Source of the DNA: Sinonovacula constricta
Taxonomy: Eukaryota > Mollusca > Bivalvia > Cardiida > Solecurtidae
Length of the DNA: 64,000 bases
NCBI GenBank assembly: GCA_007844125.1
Contig: CM017565.1
Location: 16,179,206 to 16,243,205 of the forward strand
Direction of reading: 5' to 3'
Below are positions 37,291 through 61,870 of this stretch, one piece after another. The notes under the pieces were generated by a model, which saw only the letters and a program-made list of their open reading frames with translations, did not search any database and was not told the origin of the DNA. Numbering within the stretch: the first letter of the stretch is position 1; every line of letters begins with the position of its first letter. Position numbers and translations under genes: made by a program.

Positions 37291-37469
37291 TGACGTTACT
37301 GTAACATAGATTGGTTGTCGGAACGAATGTCATCATAGCAGAGTATATATTAAACATCATAGAAACAACATTCAATAATGTAACAAGTAAAGTCTACCTA
37401 AATGTGAACAACAACGTTGATCCCGCTTGGAATACTGTTGTTACAAAGCAAAGTTACGTAATCATAAGC

Positions 37470-37720
37470 TAATAAGGAAATATGACAAAATCCTATGAGC
37501 ATTGCAATATATACCAAAATTTGAAAGGTACAGGACAAAGGTTTTCACATACAAGCCAAATGTATAAGTAAGAACAAATCTATGTCCGGTTATTAAACAA
37601 AAAGAGCAAATCCAAACAGTTACCGCCTTGGAACGGTCAGTCGGCAAAAGGGACCGACTTGGGTGCTTAAACCGGTTTTAAAGGGCTCTAACTTCGCACT
37701 TCCTGAGGGAATAGTTACAC
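37470..37720 (-). repeat. modular repeat, core plus tail A
   Basis: Reverse-strand copy with CGCCTTGGAACGGTCAGTCG, CTTAAACCGGTTTT and GCACTTCCTGA (core), and ATCCTATGAGCATTGCAATA (tail A). It is well preserved. Confidence 0.6.
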
Positions 37721-40700
37721 ACACAACTGACGTAAAAACATAACTAGACAATAGTTGTCAAGTGAAAAATAGTATGTCTTTCAATATGGAACCGAATTCA
37801 AAATAAAACCGAAATACTACACAATAGTAAATAACTTATAATGAAAAGCAAGTTTTCAATATTATCACAGATGGATAGTGCCAAAGTTGTCACGAAATAT
37901 ATTCTGTTTTTGCAAAATATTCGTGAAAATAAAGAACTGGGCAATGGCTAAAATTTCATGCCGGGTCTTGGGTTTGAATAGACTTTCACCATGGACAAAT
38001 TTCAGTGAGCATTCATAGGCACTACATTTCATGTATATTTATTTTTATCTTTTTCTTGTCACTATACATATATAATACTTAAAGGTAAACCACTCACCAT
38101 CTTGCCTTCAACGGAAAAGACCTGACTAACTTTCAATTTGTACCCGGCTTCGTTATTGTCATCTGCGAGAACCAGATTACAAAGCGTCCTATGACAAACC
38201 GTTTAAGGTTACGACAACGTTTGATAGTTATAATTTAAGATTGACTTTGCAAATAAAATGAAATTGAAAGAAGATGACATCAAAATATTAAGCAATAGGT
38301 CGTTTCTGCATGAAGTTTATTGTTGTTTCGTCGATAGAGGGTTGTATTTGATTACCCACACATTTAGCAACAGGTCCGCCACGTCTTGAATTGAGATATA
38401 CAAATTTTGCAGTTAATTTGGGGTAATTGTTTTTTTTAAATAAATAACATAGACACAAAACAAGAGTTGTGCTGTAATTTAATAACGAAAGAACTAACAA
38501 GACTCCTTCAAACAGATTAACATTTTATTTTTTACAGCCAGTATAATAAAACGAACTTCTTTTCTTATCGTAGATGAAGTGACAATAGTAAGCAAAAGGC
38601 TATTAGAAACGGTAGAATATGTACATTGTACGTCGGCATTTAAAGGCATCAAGTAAAGTGTTTGCCGGTATGCAGGTATTACTTTGTACAAGATTTGTTG
38701 CTGCTTCCACCCATTAAAGTTGAACTTTATTTGGATGATGGCCATTTTCTTTCCATGCAGACTTCTTTATCCACTTTTTTGTTCCCGGAATACTTATTTT
38801 GAAAAAAAGAAAAGAAAAATGCTTTCAAAATGAGCCTGCACAGAGGGCAGTAAATGAAATCAAACAAGACAATCCCAATGAGGATAACAATGCCTTCTTG
38901 CAATCTCTAAATAAACCTCTCTATGATATCGGCAATGCAAAGATTGTAAGACTATTCGCAAGTTACTTTGATGCCGACATTTATTATTATAATTGTCTAC
39001 AGACAATAGAGAAACCACTTTATACGTTTGAAGCTGGGGACCTTGGTGATGTTTTCTTTTCAAACAGATTTATAGCTCCAAAGCATTTGGGTATTTATGT
39101 GGGAATAGAAATGCTGTTGTTTAGAAACTGGTCGTGCTGTTGCATATGCGTTTAAACAATGGGAAAATAAATATAAAACTATTATACAGAAGGATGAAAC
39201 CCCACATATACGGCTACGTCTCAGGTAATGTCACAATGTCTCGACATTTCATACAAGTTTGATTTTAGTCAGACAAAATGATTTGTCAGAAATTCAAAGA
39301 TAAAAATAACTAAAAAATGGGGTCACATCTCATTTAAAACTAAAAGTCGGTCATGATGTTCTAACGATATGCGCAGCTTGGCTTGGAACCAGTTCTGTAC
39401 AATTTCATAAAAATGTCGAATTTTAGCAAAGACAAACCTCGTTCACATAAAGACTGAATGGGGGTGGGGGAGGGGGATGGAGGGCATAAGAAAGGAAAGA
39501 ACTATCTGTATGTTATAAAGTCGCTTTCATATGTGACAATAACGTTAAATACCTGCAGATTATTATTTTTATGCGTAGATTTTTTTGTATTGAATTAAAT
39601 TTGTTTATGGTATTTTATAAGATGTTTAAATCAATTTTATTTTATGTTTTGCTGTGTCTTACACTAATAATGATAGCACTGCATTTATGAAATGAAACTG
39701 ATAGCATAAGCTTGAACCTTACCACATCCTGTCAAACACACAATAGGAGGACGTAGGGGGTTACATCGAAACGTCATAAGAATATGGCACCCACCTGATA
39801 ATGGGGATAGTAGCAGCCGCAGATGCTTTATCAGACCAAAAATAAATTAGCGTTAATATAAAGCATCTAAATCAAATTTTTATTGTAGCACGTGTTTATG
39901 AATTGAAAAGAAAAGTGAATAAACACATCAGTTAATTGCTATTGTTAAAGTAAAAGTCAATACAATTTTATCACGGTGATGGTCAGTTAAAATTGGTTAA
40001 ATGTTATAGTATTGCCGCCCGTCTGCTCCATAAATCAGGGCTGAAACTGTGTATTGGTCAGTGTTAACATTACAGACTAGTCTCTACTAACATCAACAAT
40101 CAGGACCCCGTCATCAGAGAGACGATGGGTCGCCACCCACGGCAAACATATCGGCTACCTTTGGAGGGTTCTTACCTCTCTACAGGCAGCGGCAGCTGGA
40201 GGATTCTAAAGCCCCTACCGGCATGATCATGACCAAGGATAATTGCGTTGATCGATCTGCAGTATGTCAGGTTGTCTGGGTTCTGAGAGATGTTCTCCAC
40301 TGCATCATTGTTAATGCGACACGGTACTTTAGAAGCACGGGAATGTTTGAATCGTTCACAGCACATTTCATCAAAACCAATCAGATATGACACAATACAT
40401 TCTCTTGTCTGAAACGACATCCACTGTTTTTCCTTCTGTTTTCTGTTGTTTTGAATAAGTATTGTGATTGTTAATATGGTCCAAAGACATGCTGTTTTAA
40501 CCTTCTGATTCATTACATTATATTCATTGTATGGGGCATAGGAATGGTCTGAAAATAAAACGATATTACAATTACCCATTTCCTGATTTACATAGTTTCG
40601 GCATATTTATGTTTATATTGCTTATTGTATGAATATATATTAATGCACATGGGCAATATTGCCTTTTGCAAAATAAATCAACTAAAACTATTCAGCTGAT

Positions 40701-41626
40701 GGTCCAGGGTAGGCTGGGTTACAGGTTTGCTGCCACTCAACTTCCAGGTACACACGAGCAAGTTTTTCCCAGCACTTTTGTTCCTGGAAGTTTTAACATT
40801 TAAACAATTACATTCCTGTTTCATAGCCAAAACAATTGCTGTACTAGAAAATTGTCTACTTAGTTTGTTGACGATGACAGACAACTATATCTGTCTATTT
40901 TCCGATCATAAGATGTTGTCCTTTAACGTAAAATTAGCACAGTCACATTGCTAAGTACGTCATTTTAACTGGAAAGTTACCTAACAATATAAATACCTAG
41001 GGATGGGAGCGATTACTATATTTGTAAACTGTCAGGTAATTAGCAATCAACTTAATTTTGGTTTAAAAGGAAATGAGGTTTTCACAAGACATGATTTGAT
41101 AAAATATGTTACATGTTACTCTTTTTAAGGAACTCAAAACTACTATTATTTTGCATGTACATAAGTAGTGATATGTAAATGCACTGAAACACTGAAATGT
41201 GATAAATACTGTCAGCATGTACTAGTAGGAACTGTACTAGCAAGGTATAAAAAGCATACAATATATACCGTATATGTCATCAGCAGTTTATGGTTGTGGG
41301 GTACAATTGGTATGTAAAAGGCACACCTTTTAAAGCATTAGGCAATTATGGAATAATCTTTTGTTTTATATCTGCATATTCATTTGATATTAAATGATAC
41401 GTACCGCGTATTTCAATGCCTTATAGGACAATCTTTAATGTGTTTTTTCTAGCAATGTGCCCGTGGTTCGAAGCAGACATTTGTCTAGAAACTTCTGCTA
41501 TCAACAGTAGTATAAGGAGTTATACATAACTTCAATATGGCAATAGTGGTATAAAAACAAAACAATCCATTTAATGATATATTTAGATAAAACAATCAAC
41601 AGCATTTTTTTAGAAACAACATTCTA

Positions 41627-41856
41627 AGGGGGCGCTCGTGGCAAGGAGGTAAAGTCGCCGATTTGTAACTCCTCTGACTGCTTAGAATCTCACCGCGTGG
41701 GTTCGAGTCCCGTTCGGGGACTAAATATGGGAAGGTTTTCTATCTGACTTGCGCTTTTACCGAGACATTTGTCTGGAGTCTTTCTCCACCAAAAAGCTGG
41801 ACGTTGGTATAATGATCATAATGGACCTCTGCAATGTAACAAACAAACCAAGACCA
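41627..41856 (+). mobile_element. tRNA-derived SINE (family 1), best-preserved copy
   Basis: The A-box-like GCTCGTGGCAAGGAGGT begins near 41633, and the B-box GGGTTCGAGTCCCG lies at about 41699-41712. The body contains GAGACATTTGTCTGGAGTCT, TCTCCACCAAAAAGCTGGAC and CTGCAATGTAAC, then an A-rich end. It serves as the family reference for this window. Confidence 0.75.
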
Positions 41857-42480
41857 ACATTTTAATAAAGGAAATTTTGTCATTGAAACGTTTATAAATT
41901 TAATAAATCAACTGCTTTTAAAGAAATAAAACAATAAGTGGAACTATATAAATGTTATTTTAACTCTGCAATACAAATGTGTGATAAAGCGACTTAGTAT
42001 TAAGCTACTGTACATGCATAAAACACAATGAGAATATGTGAAAAGTCCTATGAGCCGCATCTATGATTGGGATTCTAGGTAAAAGGTGTAGATATCTTTA
42101 TTATATTTATATATATTTACTTTTATTGAGCCTGACAAGAATGCTTTTCATGTTATAATCTGCTTATTCTCCCTTTTCCCTAACTCCCAAAATCAGAGAA
42201 AAGTTATTTTAACTTATACCGTTCTAAGAAATTCTGAAAATTATAAAAGACATTAGAAAAGTGTGTCACATATAAGAATAAATACAATGGGATTGGGATT
42301 TCCATTTGCAGTATCTGTTATATATCTGATTCATCTTTTTCTTGACTGGTTGGAATATTAACTAGCCCTGGCTGAATGGAAATTGTGTTGTTTAGAACAG
42401 TTTCGAAATCATCATTGTATTCTGGGTAAGATCATGACGTATTTATAATGCGAATGTCTACCAGATGTACTGATATTAAG

Positions 42481-42672
42481 GAGGGGCGATAATGGCCGAT
42501 TGGAGTCAAGGGCTTGTAACTCATCAGACTGATTGACTCTCAACACATGGACTGGAGTCCCTGGGTTAAGTCTGAGCGAATGACTTTGTCTTGAGTCTTC
42601 CTTAACTAAATAGCAGAACATCACCATACAGGCCATAGTTGTACCACTGTCATGTATTTAACAACGAAACTA
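42481..42672 (+). mobile_element. tRNA-derived SINE (family 1), diverged
   Basis: AGGGGCGATAATGGCC, GACTGGAGTCC and TGTCTTGAGTCTTCCTTAAC follow the order of the element at 41627. The 3' part has CATACAGGCCATAGTTGT. The B-box is degraded. Confidence 0.6.
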
Positions 42673-43494
42673 ATAATAGGTTGACGGTTGGTGGTTCTAC
42701 AATTGTGACCTGTGTCTGAACCAACACATTTACTGGTACTTAGATACGTATGTGGATTTCCTTTGTTATAATATTTAAGATAAACCTATTATTTATTCTT
42801 TTTTGGAGGATTTAATATTCACTCATTGAAGCATTCGAATGTTCGGATTGTTTTTATACGAAGGTTCGAATGTTCGAAGCAAGTTTATAGATCTTATAAA
42901 AAAGCTTATATGGTTAAATTGGAACTATGAACGCATATAATGAATGAGTGCAAACGGTTTTAGTCCTAAAATCCGAGTGTTTCCATTAATGGATAGTTTA
43001 TTTCTCGGTCTGTAGTATTTATTACTCGGTAGTTTCATTGAGTTAAAACAAAAATCAAGTTTTGCCAAGACAGAAGAACAAATGGGCATTATGTTGCGTT
43101 GATAATTTTATGGTTAGATATATTTTAAATTGAAAAAAAAATGCAAAGTGTTTATTTAAAATAATCCATACCACTTTTTCATATTGATCTTTGTCACCAC
43201 GTTTGAAAACAAAATATCTGGATATGTTCGACCTCTTGCAGATGAAAATAGCGAAGTCGGTCTCTTGTACAAATTGAAAACTAGCGAAGCTGGGCTCTAG
43301 TATAAATTGAAAACCAGTCAAGTCACTTCCGTTGAAGGCAAGATGGCGCGCGGTTTACCTTTATGTATTATATGTGTATAGCGGTACTCAAACGATCGTC
43401 GTGAATATAAAGGAAACTAAGTGCCTATGTGAGCATTTCATGTATATTCCAGCGTGTCGCCAGTAAGATCTAGTCATGTGATCATTAAAGACAC

Positions 43495-43503
43495 TATATA
43501 AGG
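43495..43503 (+). promoter_or_regulatory. orphan TATA box
   Basis: TATATAAGG occurs in a locally GC-richer block with no recognisable coding exon downstream. The short ATG frame at about 43514 ends quickly. It could belong to a solo LTR or a non-coding transcript. Confidence 0.3.
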
Positions 43504-44354
43504 ACCTGAGAGATGTTACTCAGGGTTAGCAACGCATTACGTCCTCTAGACGAAACCCTGTTCCAACCTCAGCAAATCCAAACAAACACGTCCCTAGTTG
43601 TTGATGTTGGTGGTTACGTTATTCGTTTTTCCAGATATATTTCATAAGGTTTTTACCTGTAAAATAATTAGAATGCTTGGAGCTTTAACATAAATAAACA
43701 ACTTTTAATTTTTACCTATTTGTTCGTATTGTTCCCTTTTCCCTTACCTGTATTCTGAAGGTATGATAGCCAGTATGCCACAATACAACTATTATTTAAA
43801 AGTATGCGTAACAGTATAAAACCACGTTAAGATGTACAATTTCATGCAAAAGCATCATCAGTAAACGGGGACAAAAACATATATGATGCCATGACCAGTA
43901 TAGGTAGAAATTTAGAATAAGTAGAGATTAACGATAGGTTGATATTTCGGATAGGTTGCGATTTAGGAGATGATCGGAGAATTCGTTGAGACTACATGAA
44001 AACGGTCACTTAAAGCCGTAATAAGACAATTCGGTTAGAATTCTGTCACTTTATCTCTCCAGTCGTATCCTATGTAGGTGAGAGAACTAGATCAGTCACC
44101 ATACCCTGTACGTGAGATTGCACATAAGGTATAACTTCGGGATTTGTCTGCCTTTGTTATGCCAATTAAGGATAAATCCTCGGCCTATTATTACAAAATA
44201 TTTAGATGTCATTACCTATTATCTCGTCATAATACTAAAACTACATTTTTTGTTAGTTTGGATTGCTTTTAAATTTCAATGGTTTAACTCCCGGTGCATG
44301 TGCTTGCTGTTAGTTGTCTCACTTTGATGGTGTATTTTATTTACACTGCTTGTT

Positions 44355-44600
44355 TGATAGAAAAACTTTCAGAAAATGCGAGATTGGAGCGCTCCACAAA
44401 CCAGATTTAAGCACCCTTGTCGGTCCTTTTGCTGACTGACCGTTCCATGGCGGCAGCTTTTGGTTTTTCATTTTGTGTGTAATGTCTCGTCTTTGTGTTT
44501 TTGTCACTGTTACAATTACTCTTCATGCCTTTTCTGGAGGAAGTTCAGATGTAAATATATGTGCTAATATTTTCCTGAAGTTAATAAGCACACAAAAGGG
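44355..44600 (+). repeat. modular repeat, core plus tail B
   Basis: Contains AGATTTAAGCACCCTTGTCG, GACTGACCGTTCCATGGCGG and GTCTTTGTGTTTTTGTCACT, then a decayed AGATGTAAATATATGTGCTA. Confidence 0.6.
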
Positions 44601-45794
44601 CTTGAGTTGAAAGTCTTAATTTATTAAAACGTCGCATATTTGTGTTGTTTTTCCAATTGTCAGTGTTCTGCTTTTAACAAAACATTTATTGGTTAATTGG
44701 TATATATATTGTTGGATTTATTTCTTGGTTAATATAAAGTAAACATGGGGAATATTTATTCTGAGATACCAATTACTCCACGACTGCCTTTACCAAAGTC
44801 AAATCCACTAAGCAGCACTGTACATTTTGATCATTTTGTGTCAAAACTGCCACAGATGTCATCCGTACCCATCTTACAAGTTACACCAAATCTGCCAGTA
44901 TCACAGACATTCGTTGCGAGTGCACCGGTATACACATGGCGGCCTAGGGTATGGTTAAGTTCCTGGTTTGGTCATTTCAGTAAATGGATGACATTCTGGT
45001 GAAAGAGGAGGACACTTCGCAGATTGACACAGAGGTTGAGCCTATTCCACTTATTAACTGTCATGAACCTCGCTGTGCCCAGTTCCACCTTGTTGGGAAT
45101 TTGTCTTCCATACGTTTAACGCATTTAGAAAGCATTGGAAGAAGTTCAGCTATAAGATAGATCTGTACATTGTTTCACTGAAAGAAGTGCAGGAACTTCT
45201 TTCTAACGGCGTTCCTAAGGTACAAGACACGTCGTTTCACATAAGAAAGAAATAATCATGGGGACAATTCAGCATCCTTCCATTCTTTACCGTAACCCTG
45301 GGACAGATAGACCATAAAATAACGTAGACGAGTTGAAGAGAAGACAGCAAAAAAGGAAGCGGGCCACGGTGATCCCGAGTGTCAAGGTACCGGGAGATGA
45401 TCCGTCTTGCCCCGATGCTATCTCTTCTAGGTAAGAAATGGTTAGGCATAAAGATGGGACAACATTTATTATTAATAAAGTTAAGTTAACGTTTTGATTG
45501 AACTAATAATATGTTTATTTTTGTGAGTAATAAGTTGCTCTATATTTCTTTACAGTGCTAAGAGTAGTGTCATGTTTGAGTAACTTCAAGTCATTATGAA
45601 ATAAATTTTGCCGCCTGGGAATGTCTTATTCGATTTATGTATTGTTCGTTATTTACTTAATGAAAAAGGGAACACACAGTTTTTGTATGATTTTTGCAAA
45701 CTTATTTGTGTTGTACTTTTGAAATATTTTCATGTAAGATTTTATGTACATTATTTTACTTCTGTATGATTATAAACATAATTGCTAACACGAA

Positions 45795-46810
45795 TTACTT
45801 GATTGGCCTGATCCAGGTTATGGTGCGATATTTATTCAATAAAATGGACTGGCAAAGCAAAACCAAAAAAGTTCTATCTATAATTGACTTTCTTTTAAGC
45901 AACAGGTGTATATCTTCTACATCAATTTTATTACAGCATACACATGTCCTTTCATTTCTAGGTAAGGGGATTCTGGAAGATAGTCCAGTATGTATATCAT
46001 GCGTGACTATTCTAATTTTTGTTATGAACACAGGCATATGTCTGATGCTATGCCCATCACAGATTTAAGCTTACTTTAACATTCGGCTTGCACGTGAATA
46101 CCTCTGTTCTGTGCATTTCCGAAATTTTGCAAATTTTGTAATGCTCATAGTAATTTTTCATATTTTCGTATCCTGATATTTCATTTTAAAATACTTTAAA
46201 CTTCTTAAGTTTAACACTTGTTCAATTTCTGGATTTCCATAAGTTTGTGCTTTTACAAAAACTTTTTACCACTGTTTCATAAACCTGCTTGATAGTACAT
46301 ACACATAATCGCTATAATTACGATAGTGCAAATGTACAGCAACAAGGTACTAAGGGTTATATAGCACACATTCTTGCCATTCTTTGTGCATCAAAACGGA
46401 TAAATCTTTAAACATTTATTATTTATTGTACGTGGGATATATTAAGAACGAAGGGTCAACTGCCTCCTTAATAGAACAGGTTAATTCTTCGACTATGTTA
46501 TTAATGGATGTGCTATCGTGCCACGTGTGTTCTCTGCAAGTGTCTCGAAGTGGCATTTGAGCTATAACAGCTGTCCTGCTGTTAATTACTCCATTTATCT
46601 TTAATTTGTTCATGTATGATCGAAATCAGTCACAGGCTTAGGTTTGCAGTTCAATGAAAACATAGGGCAATGGTCACTATACTCGTTCAGCTGGTCAACA
46701 AGAAAGCGTAATACAGAGTTATAGTCGGAAGCGAGAACAAATTCAGCTGATGATGTCCTCTGGACAGAAATAAACTTACCAATGTTGTGGTCATCTTTTA
46801 CACGAGTATC
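45795..46810 (-). mobile_element. decayed non-LTR retrotransposon (LINE) with internal deletion
   Basis: On the minus strand, about 46810-46600 encodes an endonuclease C-terminal piece: KDDHNIGKFISVQRTSSAEF, then VLASDY, then EYSDHCPMFSL. The SDH motif is the hallmark of the APE-type LINE endonuclease. A frame-shifted continuation runs to 46419. At 46037-45795 a segment with PLPRNERTCVCCNKIDVEDI, then H, resembles the Cys/His motif near the C-terminus of many LINE proteins. Only about 380 bp separates the two parts, and it contains a tail-A repeat piece, so most of the reverse transcriptase is missing. Non-functional. Confidence 0.65.
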
Positions 46811-47390
46811 TAATGAACACGAACATCAGATTCTATTTATCGCATAACCAAAACATCAGCTGTTTTTCATTTTCAATACACCATCTTTTGATAGTATGAA
46901 CAGTGGGCCTTGACATGTGTAATTCGGTTTGGAAGAATCCGCACAAAAAAGTTCTTCTCTTTACTCGATATGATAAATGTAGATAATAGGCATTAAAGAA
47001 TGAAGTAGCATTTTATATCCCTGTTATTAACATTTTGCCAGATATTCTATAATTTATGTGGAGCTTGTACGATACATTTTTTTTACACAAATTCAGAACT
47101 ATTTACACTGTGGAAGCAGAAAACCCCATATCGACTAATTGTTATGCGTCGTAGTAAAGTGTTGGGTAAAACCGATTAACACCACCACCTACGTCTTGAT
47201 TGCATTGAGCTGAGTCCAAATAGCATTTAGCTTATCTTCTGCCCTTTCCTTACGGAATAGGATCAAATGTAAAAGTATGAATTCAACAGAATTCTCAGTA
47301 CGTGCTTCTGTCTTCCTACAACTTTATTTACACAAGTTGCTCATTTAACGCAAGTTTTCAGCTTAAATCAGGGCTAAAGTCTCTCTTTAT

Positions 47391-47392
<2 letters not shown>

Positions 47393-47437
<45 letters not shown>
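47393..47437. repeat. (CT)n microsatellite
   Basis: An uninterrupted CT run of about 22 dinucleotides in intergenic DNA. Confidence 0.95.
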
Positions 47438-47439
<2 letters not shown>

Positions 47440-48649
47440 ATGCTCATCCCTTTCATTGTTTGATATACATTGCTAAATGTTTGCCACTTAACAACAGGCT
47501 GTGCAACAATGTCTCTAATTCTAGCCGCCATCTTGCCGGGGCTATTTATGAAATGTAAATTGCCGAGGTTTTACGAATGGCAATTAGCATAATTATCAAT
47601 GATATCGAAAATCGAAAATAGTTCCCACGAGCCATTTGATTGTCATTCCAATAGGTTGACAGCTACATCAGTATGTTGTTACTTTGGACTTTTTCTAACA
47701 AATTGAACATTACGCGAATACTTAGTTTTTGAATTTCCAAAAGGCGCTTATGAAAATTAAGTGTAGCGCACAATAGCAGACAAATTCGTTTTTCGCAATC
47801 TCTTAATAATCTGACACCCCGTTTTATTGATGCGGTGCCATAAAATCATACAACTGATATTTTAGCGTTAGCAGATGAATCAGGCTTTTTAGTTGATAAA
47901 AGACATCTTAGCGTTTGATTAGGGCGAACAGATAAATGAATTATTAGGATCTAACGGTAAATAGCTTACATTGTGTTAGTCGAGCATGTCCGAGACAGGA
48001 CACGATGAATACGGCGTAATGCCTTTGTGTCCAAAACCAGGTGATCAGTAGTGGCTAGATCAACATTCAAATTTGGCATAGAGAGCGTTGGAAATAAAAT
48101 GTGTACGAAGATTAAAAGTTTTGTGACCTTTTGGTCTATTTTAAAGCCATCTGGCCACTGCTACCGTACGTGTTTCAAAGTAAAAGTGTCCACGCCAAAT
48201 GTAAACTTATCTTTAAAATGTCACTAACTAACCCTGTGTGACATCATTGTTCCGAAATTTTGCCTTAAATTACGGACATCACATTGCACTAAGTAGTTTT
48301 CAAGATTTTAGTTGAAGGTTCATAGTTTATATTTCTGGCGTGCATTACCATGTAAAGGGTAAACAAAGAAAATGATATAAGTAAGATGAAAATGCAGATT
48401 TGCTTTGTTAAAAATTAATCATATTAGAAACATAATCGTAGATATAAAGGAATTGCTTGAGAGTTCCCCGTATCTTCAGGTTTCTACAAGCAATCTGTGA
48501 AATGGGAAATATAATATGGCCCTATGGGAATAACCACTATATTAAAATTTAAAAATACTACAAGTCAAAGGCACACACACACACCCGCACAGACACACAA
48601 GTCGAATGGAAATTAACAAAACACGAAGACGAGGATTTGTGCACATAGA

Positions 48650-48800
48650 GAAAAAAGTAATAGTTGCCGCCTTGTAACGGTCAGTAAGCAAATTGACCTA
48701 CTGCATTGTTAAAACTTGGAATTCGGAGCGCTGCAACCTTCATGAAGTGTAAGGCCTTTTTCTCAAAGATAAACGGCGTAAATAAAAAAATTCCCATCAA
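48650..48800 (-). repeat. modular repeat, core fragment
   Basis: GCCGCCTTGTAACGGTCAGT followed by a decayed complement of the GTTTAAGCACC and GAGCGCT parts of the core. Confidence 0.5.
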
Positions 48801-49991
48801 CGTGCACCTGTATCGAAAGTAAATATATTAACAATGATGATAAAGGAGAAGATTATGATGCAACAAAAAGATGACAAAGAATAAAATCTACAAACAACAT
48901 AACAATAAATGTAGCTGAATATCCAAAATAAATGACTAAACTTGACGTGAATTCATAAAGTAACACTCAGTGGTTATTTTCAAACAACCCACTTGTTATT
49001 TATCCAGTGGAATATGCCTATTCACGTGGCGTCATTTCCCTCAATGACGTCACTTATCTTACCGGAATTCCCGTATCAGTAAATTTCAATCTAGAGACAG
49101 ACGAGTTGGTTATGTTCATGTATTGCTGAAAAATATTTAACAAGTTGAATTAAACACGAAAAATAATTAAAGTTTAGCAAAAAAATAAAATAATGACCAA
49201 ACAAAACAACAAATTATGGAGCAATTATAAGCAACGAGATTCAAATTTTTTTAACATCAAGTCTGCTGTCGGCCGCTGATAAAGTAGTCTTCTAGTCTCC
49301 GCCTACCTAAAGAAAAACACAAATGTACACAAAAGGAATTCAAATCTAACTATTTTAATGTTTTCTATATCCTATCAAATATTTAAAGTACTGTTCTAGT
49401 GCATTTATCCTCATATTCTTGTCTGTTCGAAGATGTTTCATTTTAAATTGAATTATCTGCAGTTACAATGTCATTCTGATAAAACTCTTTTCCTATAATA
49501 TTGTGTTGTTATACAAATTTTAACCACACCTTTAAAAGATAATTACTTCCGTTTTTTATAGGTATTAATTGTTAATTTTTATCTATTGCATGTAATTATT
49601 AATTAAGTCGAGACTTTTTGGGCGGTGTCGATTGCGACAGCCGAATTTTGGAAGCACGCATGATTGACCCTGCATGACCGTGACAACTTGTGATCCGTTA
49701 CTCATGCCCATGAAGAACAAGTGTGTGTACAGAATTAATATGCATGCATAAGGGGACTAGATACGTCAATTGTGACAAGGCATGCTTGAAATTTTTATAT
49801 TAATATTTTTATCTATTAATATTTTTATCTATTAATATTTTTATCTGTTTAAACCGGAAGTTCATTATATTGTGTAATTCAGGTATGCATGAATTGCAGA
49901 GTTATTAATAAACAACGCATAATCAACTATGCCGATATATTTGCCATATCCCGCGCAGGGCCTTACTGCCATCTACGGCTCTGAACGAGGT

Positions 49992-49998
49992 TATATAA
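49992..49998 (+). promoter_or_regulatory. possible TATA box upstream of gene B
   Basis: TATATAA lies in a GC-richer block, 940 bp before the gene B start codon, followed by sequence that could be a non-coding leader exon. No donor was identified for such an exon, so the link to gene B is conjecture. Confidence 0.3.
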
Positions 49999-50931
49999 TG
50001 TCAGAGGTCATTCATTTCATCTCAGCATCTCAGGATAAAGGTTCCAGACGCCTTCGAAGAGGAATGGAGCAATCTGTTCGGATTCAGATCACAGCGGCGT
50101 ACTAGGGGGTGGTTAATTTCTCCGTTTGTTTTGGTCGTGTTAGCTAGCATGTATGAGCATTTTATTTTAAACACAGCATTTAGTAAACAAGCAAAAGCAT
50201 GTAGAACGTATTGAATGTTTTCTAAAATGGTTACTATCGAATGTTATTGACTCTGATGTAGCAATTGCCCTTATCTATATTTTAGGACAGGTGTTTATTT
50301 GCAACTGCAGACTTGCCCGCTTTCAATTCCAATGCGTTGTACAATTGATTTACTAATACGAATATTTTTACGGTTGTTTTTACACAAGCGCTTTGATTGT
50401 AGTTCAAGACTACTATTGGCGAATATGCCTGCCTTAAGAAAATTGAGTGTTGGTAGTTTCTCGTGAATGGCGATATATTGTGCCATTCATCTGTTGTGGT
50501 ACCCTGTGTGACTTCAAGCCATATAAAACAAGGAATGTGATATAAATTCACCTTGTACCCCCCATATGAGCGTAAAAGCGAAGAGCTCACTTGTTATCTT
50601 CTATAAATGTGTTAAATTGTTAGCGTTAAAAAATGGATCTGTCGCTATTGTTTTGGCCTGCCTTCTATGAAATATAATTTTGAACATTTCAGAAGTGTTA
50701 TGGCTTTACCATAGTTAACTAAAATCAAGCATTGTGAATGCATTGTCCAGGGAATAGCTCTTGCGAAATCAGAACTTTAAGGTCAGTGCAATAGTTGTGC
50801 AGATATAAGCAGTGTTCTTGATGACCCATTCACAAAAGAGACATCGGTTGCCGCTGTCCTAAATACTTATCTATTGGCGACCACAAATTATTATCTCTCT
50901 TTAACCCTCTGCTGGAACCATTTAGTTGAAA

Positions 50932-61870
<10,939 letters not shown>

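Larger units (their letters stand above)
33651..50931. other. repeat-rich intergenic region between genes A and B
   Basis: I find no intact gene. The region holds SINEs (34280, 41627, 42481), modular-repeat copies (36.7, 37.5, 44.4 and 48.7 kb), a decayed LINE (45795-46810), a dispersed repeat at 35500-36190, a CT microsatellite (47393-47437) and possible DNA-transposon ends (37180). Open frames at 38799-39155 (+) and 40172-40579 (-) are the longest, but they show no recognisable domain and no splice context. The frame at 44745-45002 (+) and the broken frames after it to about 45240 may be a decayed element of unknown type. Confidence 0.5.

Noticed and set aside
38799..39155. 118-residue + strand open frame
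   Set aside because: It could be a decayed transposon fragment, but no diagnostic motif was visible, so it is not called a gene.
40172..40579. 135-residue antisense open frame
   Set aside because: The composition is partly protein-like, but there is no recognisable motif, no splice sites and no neighbouring exons.
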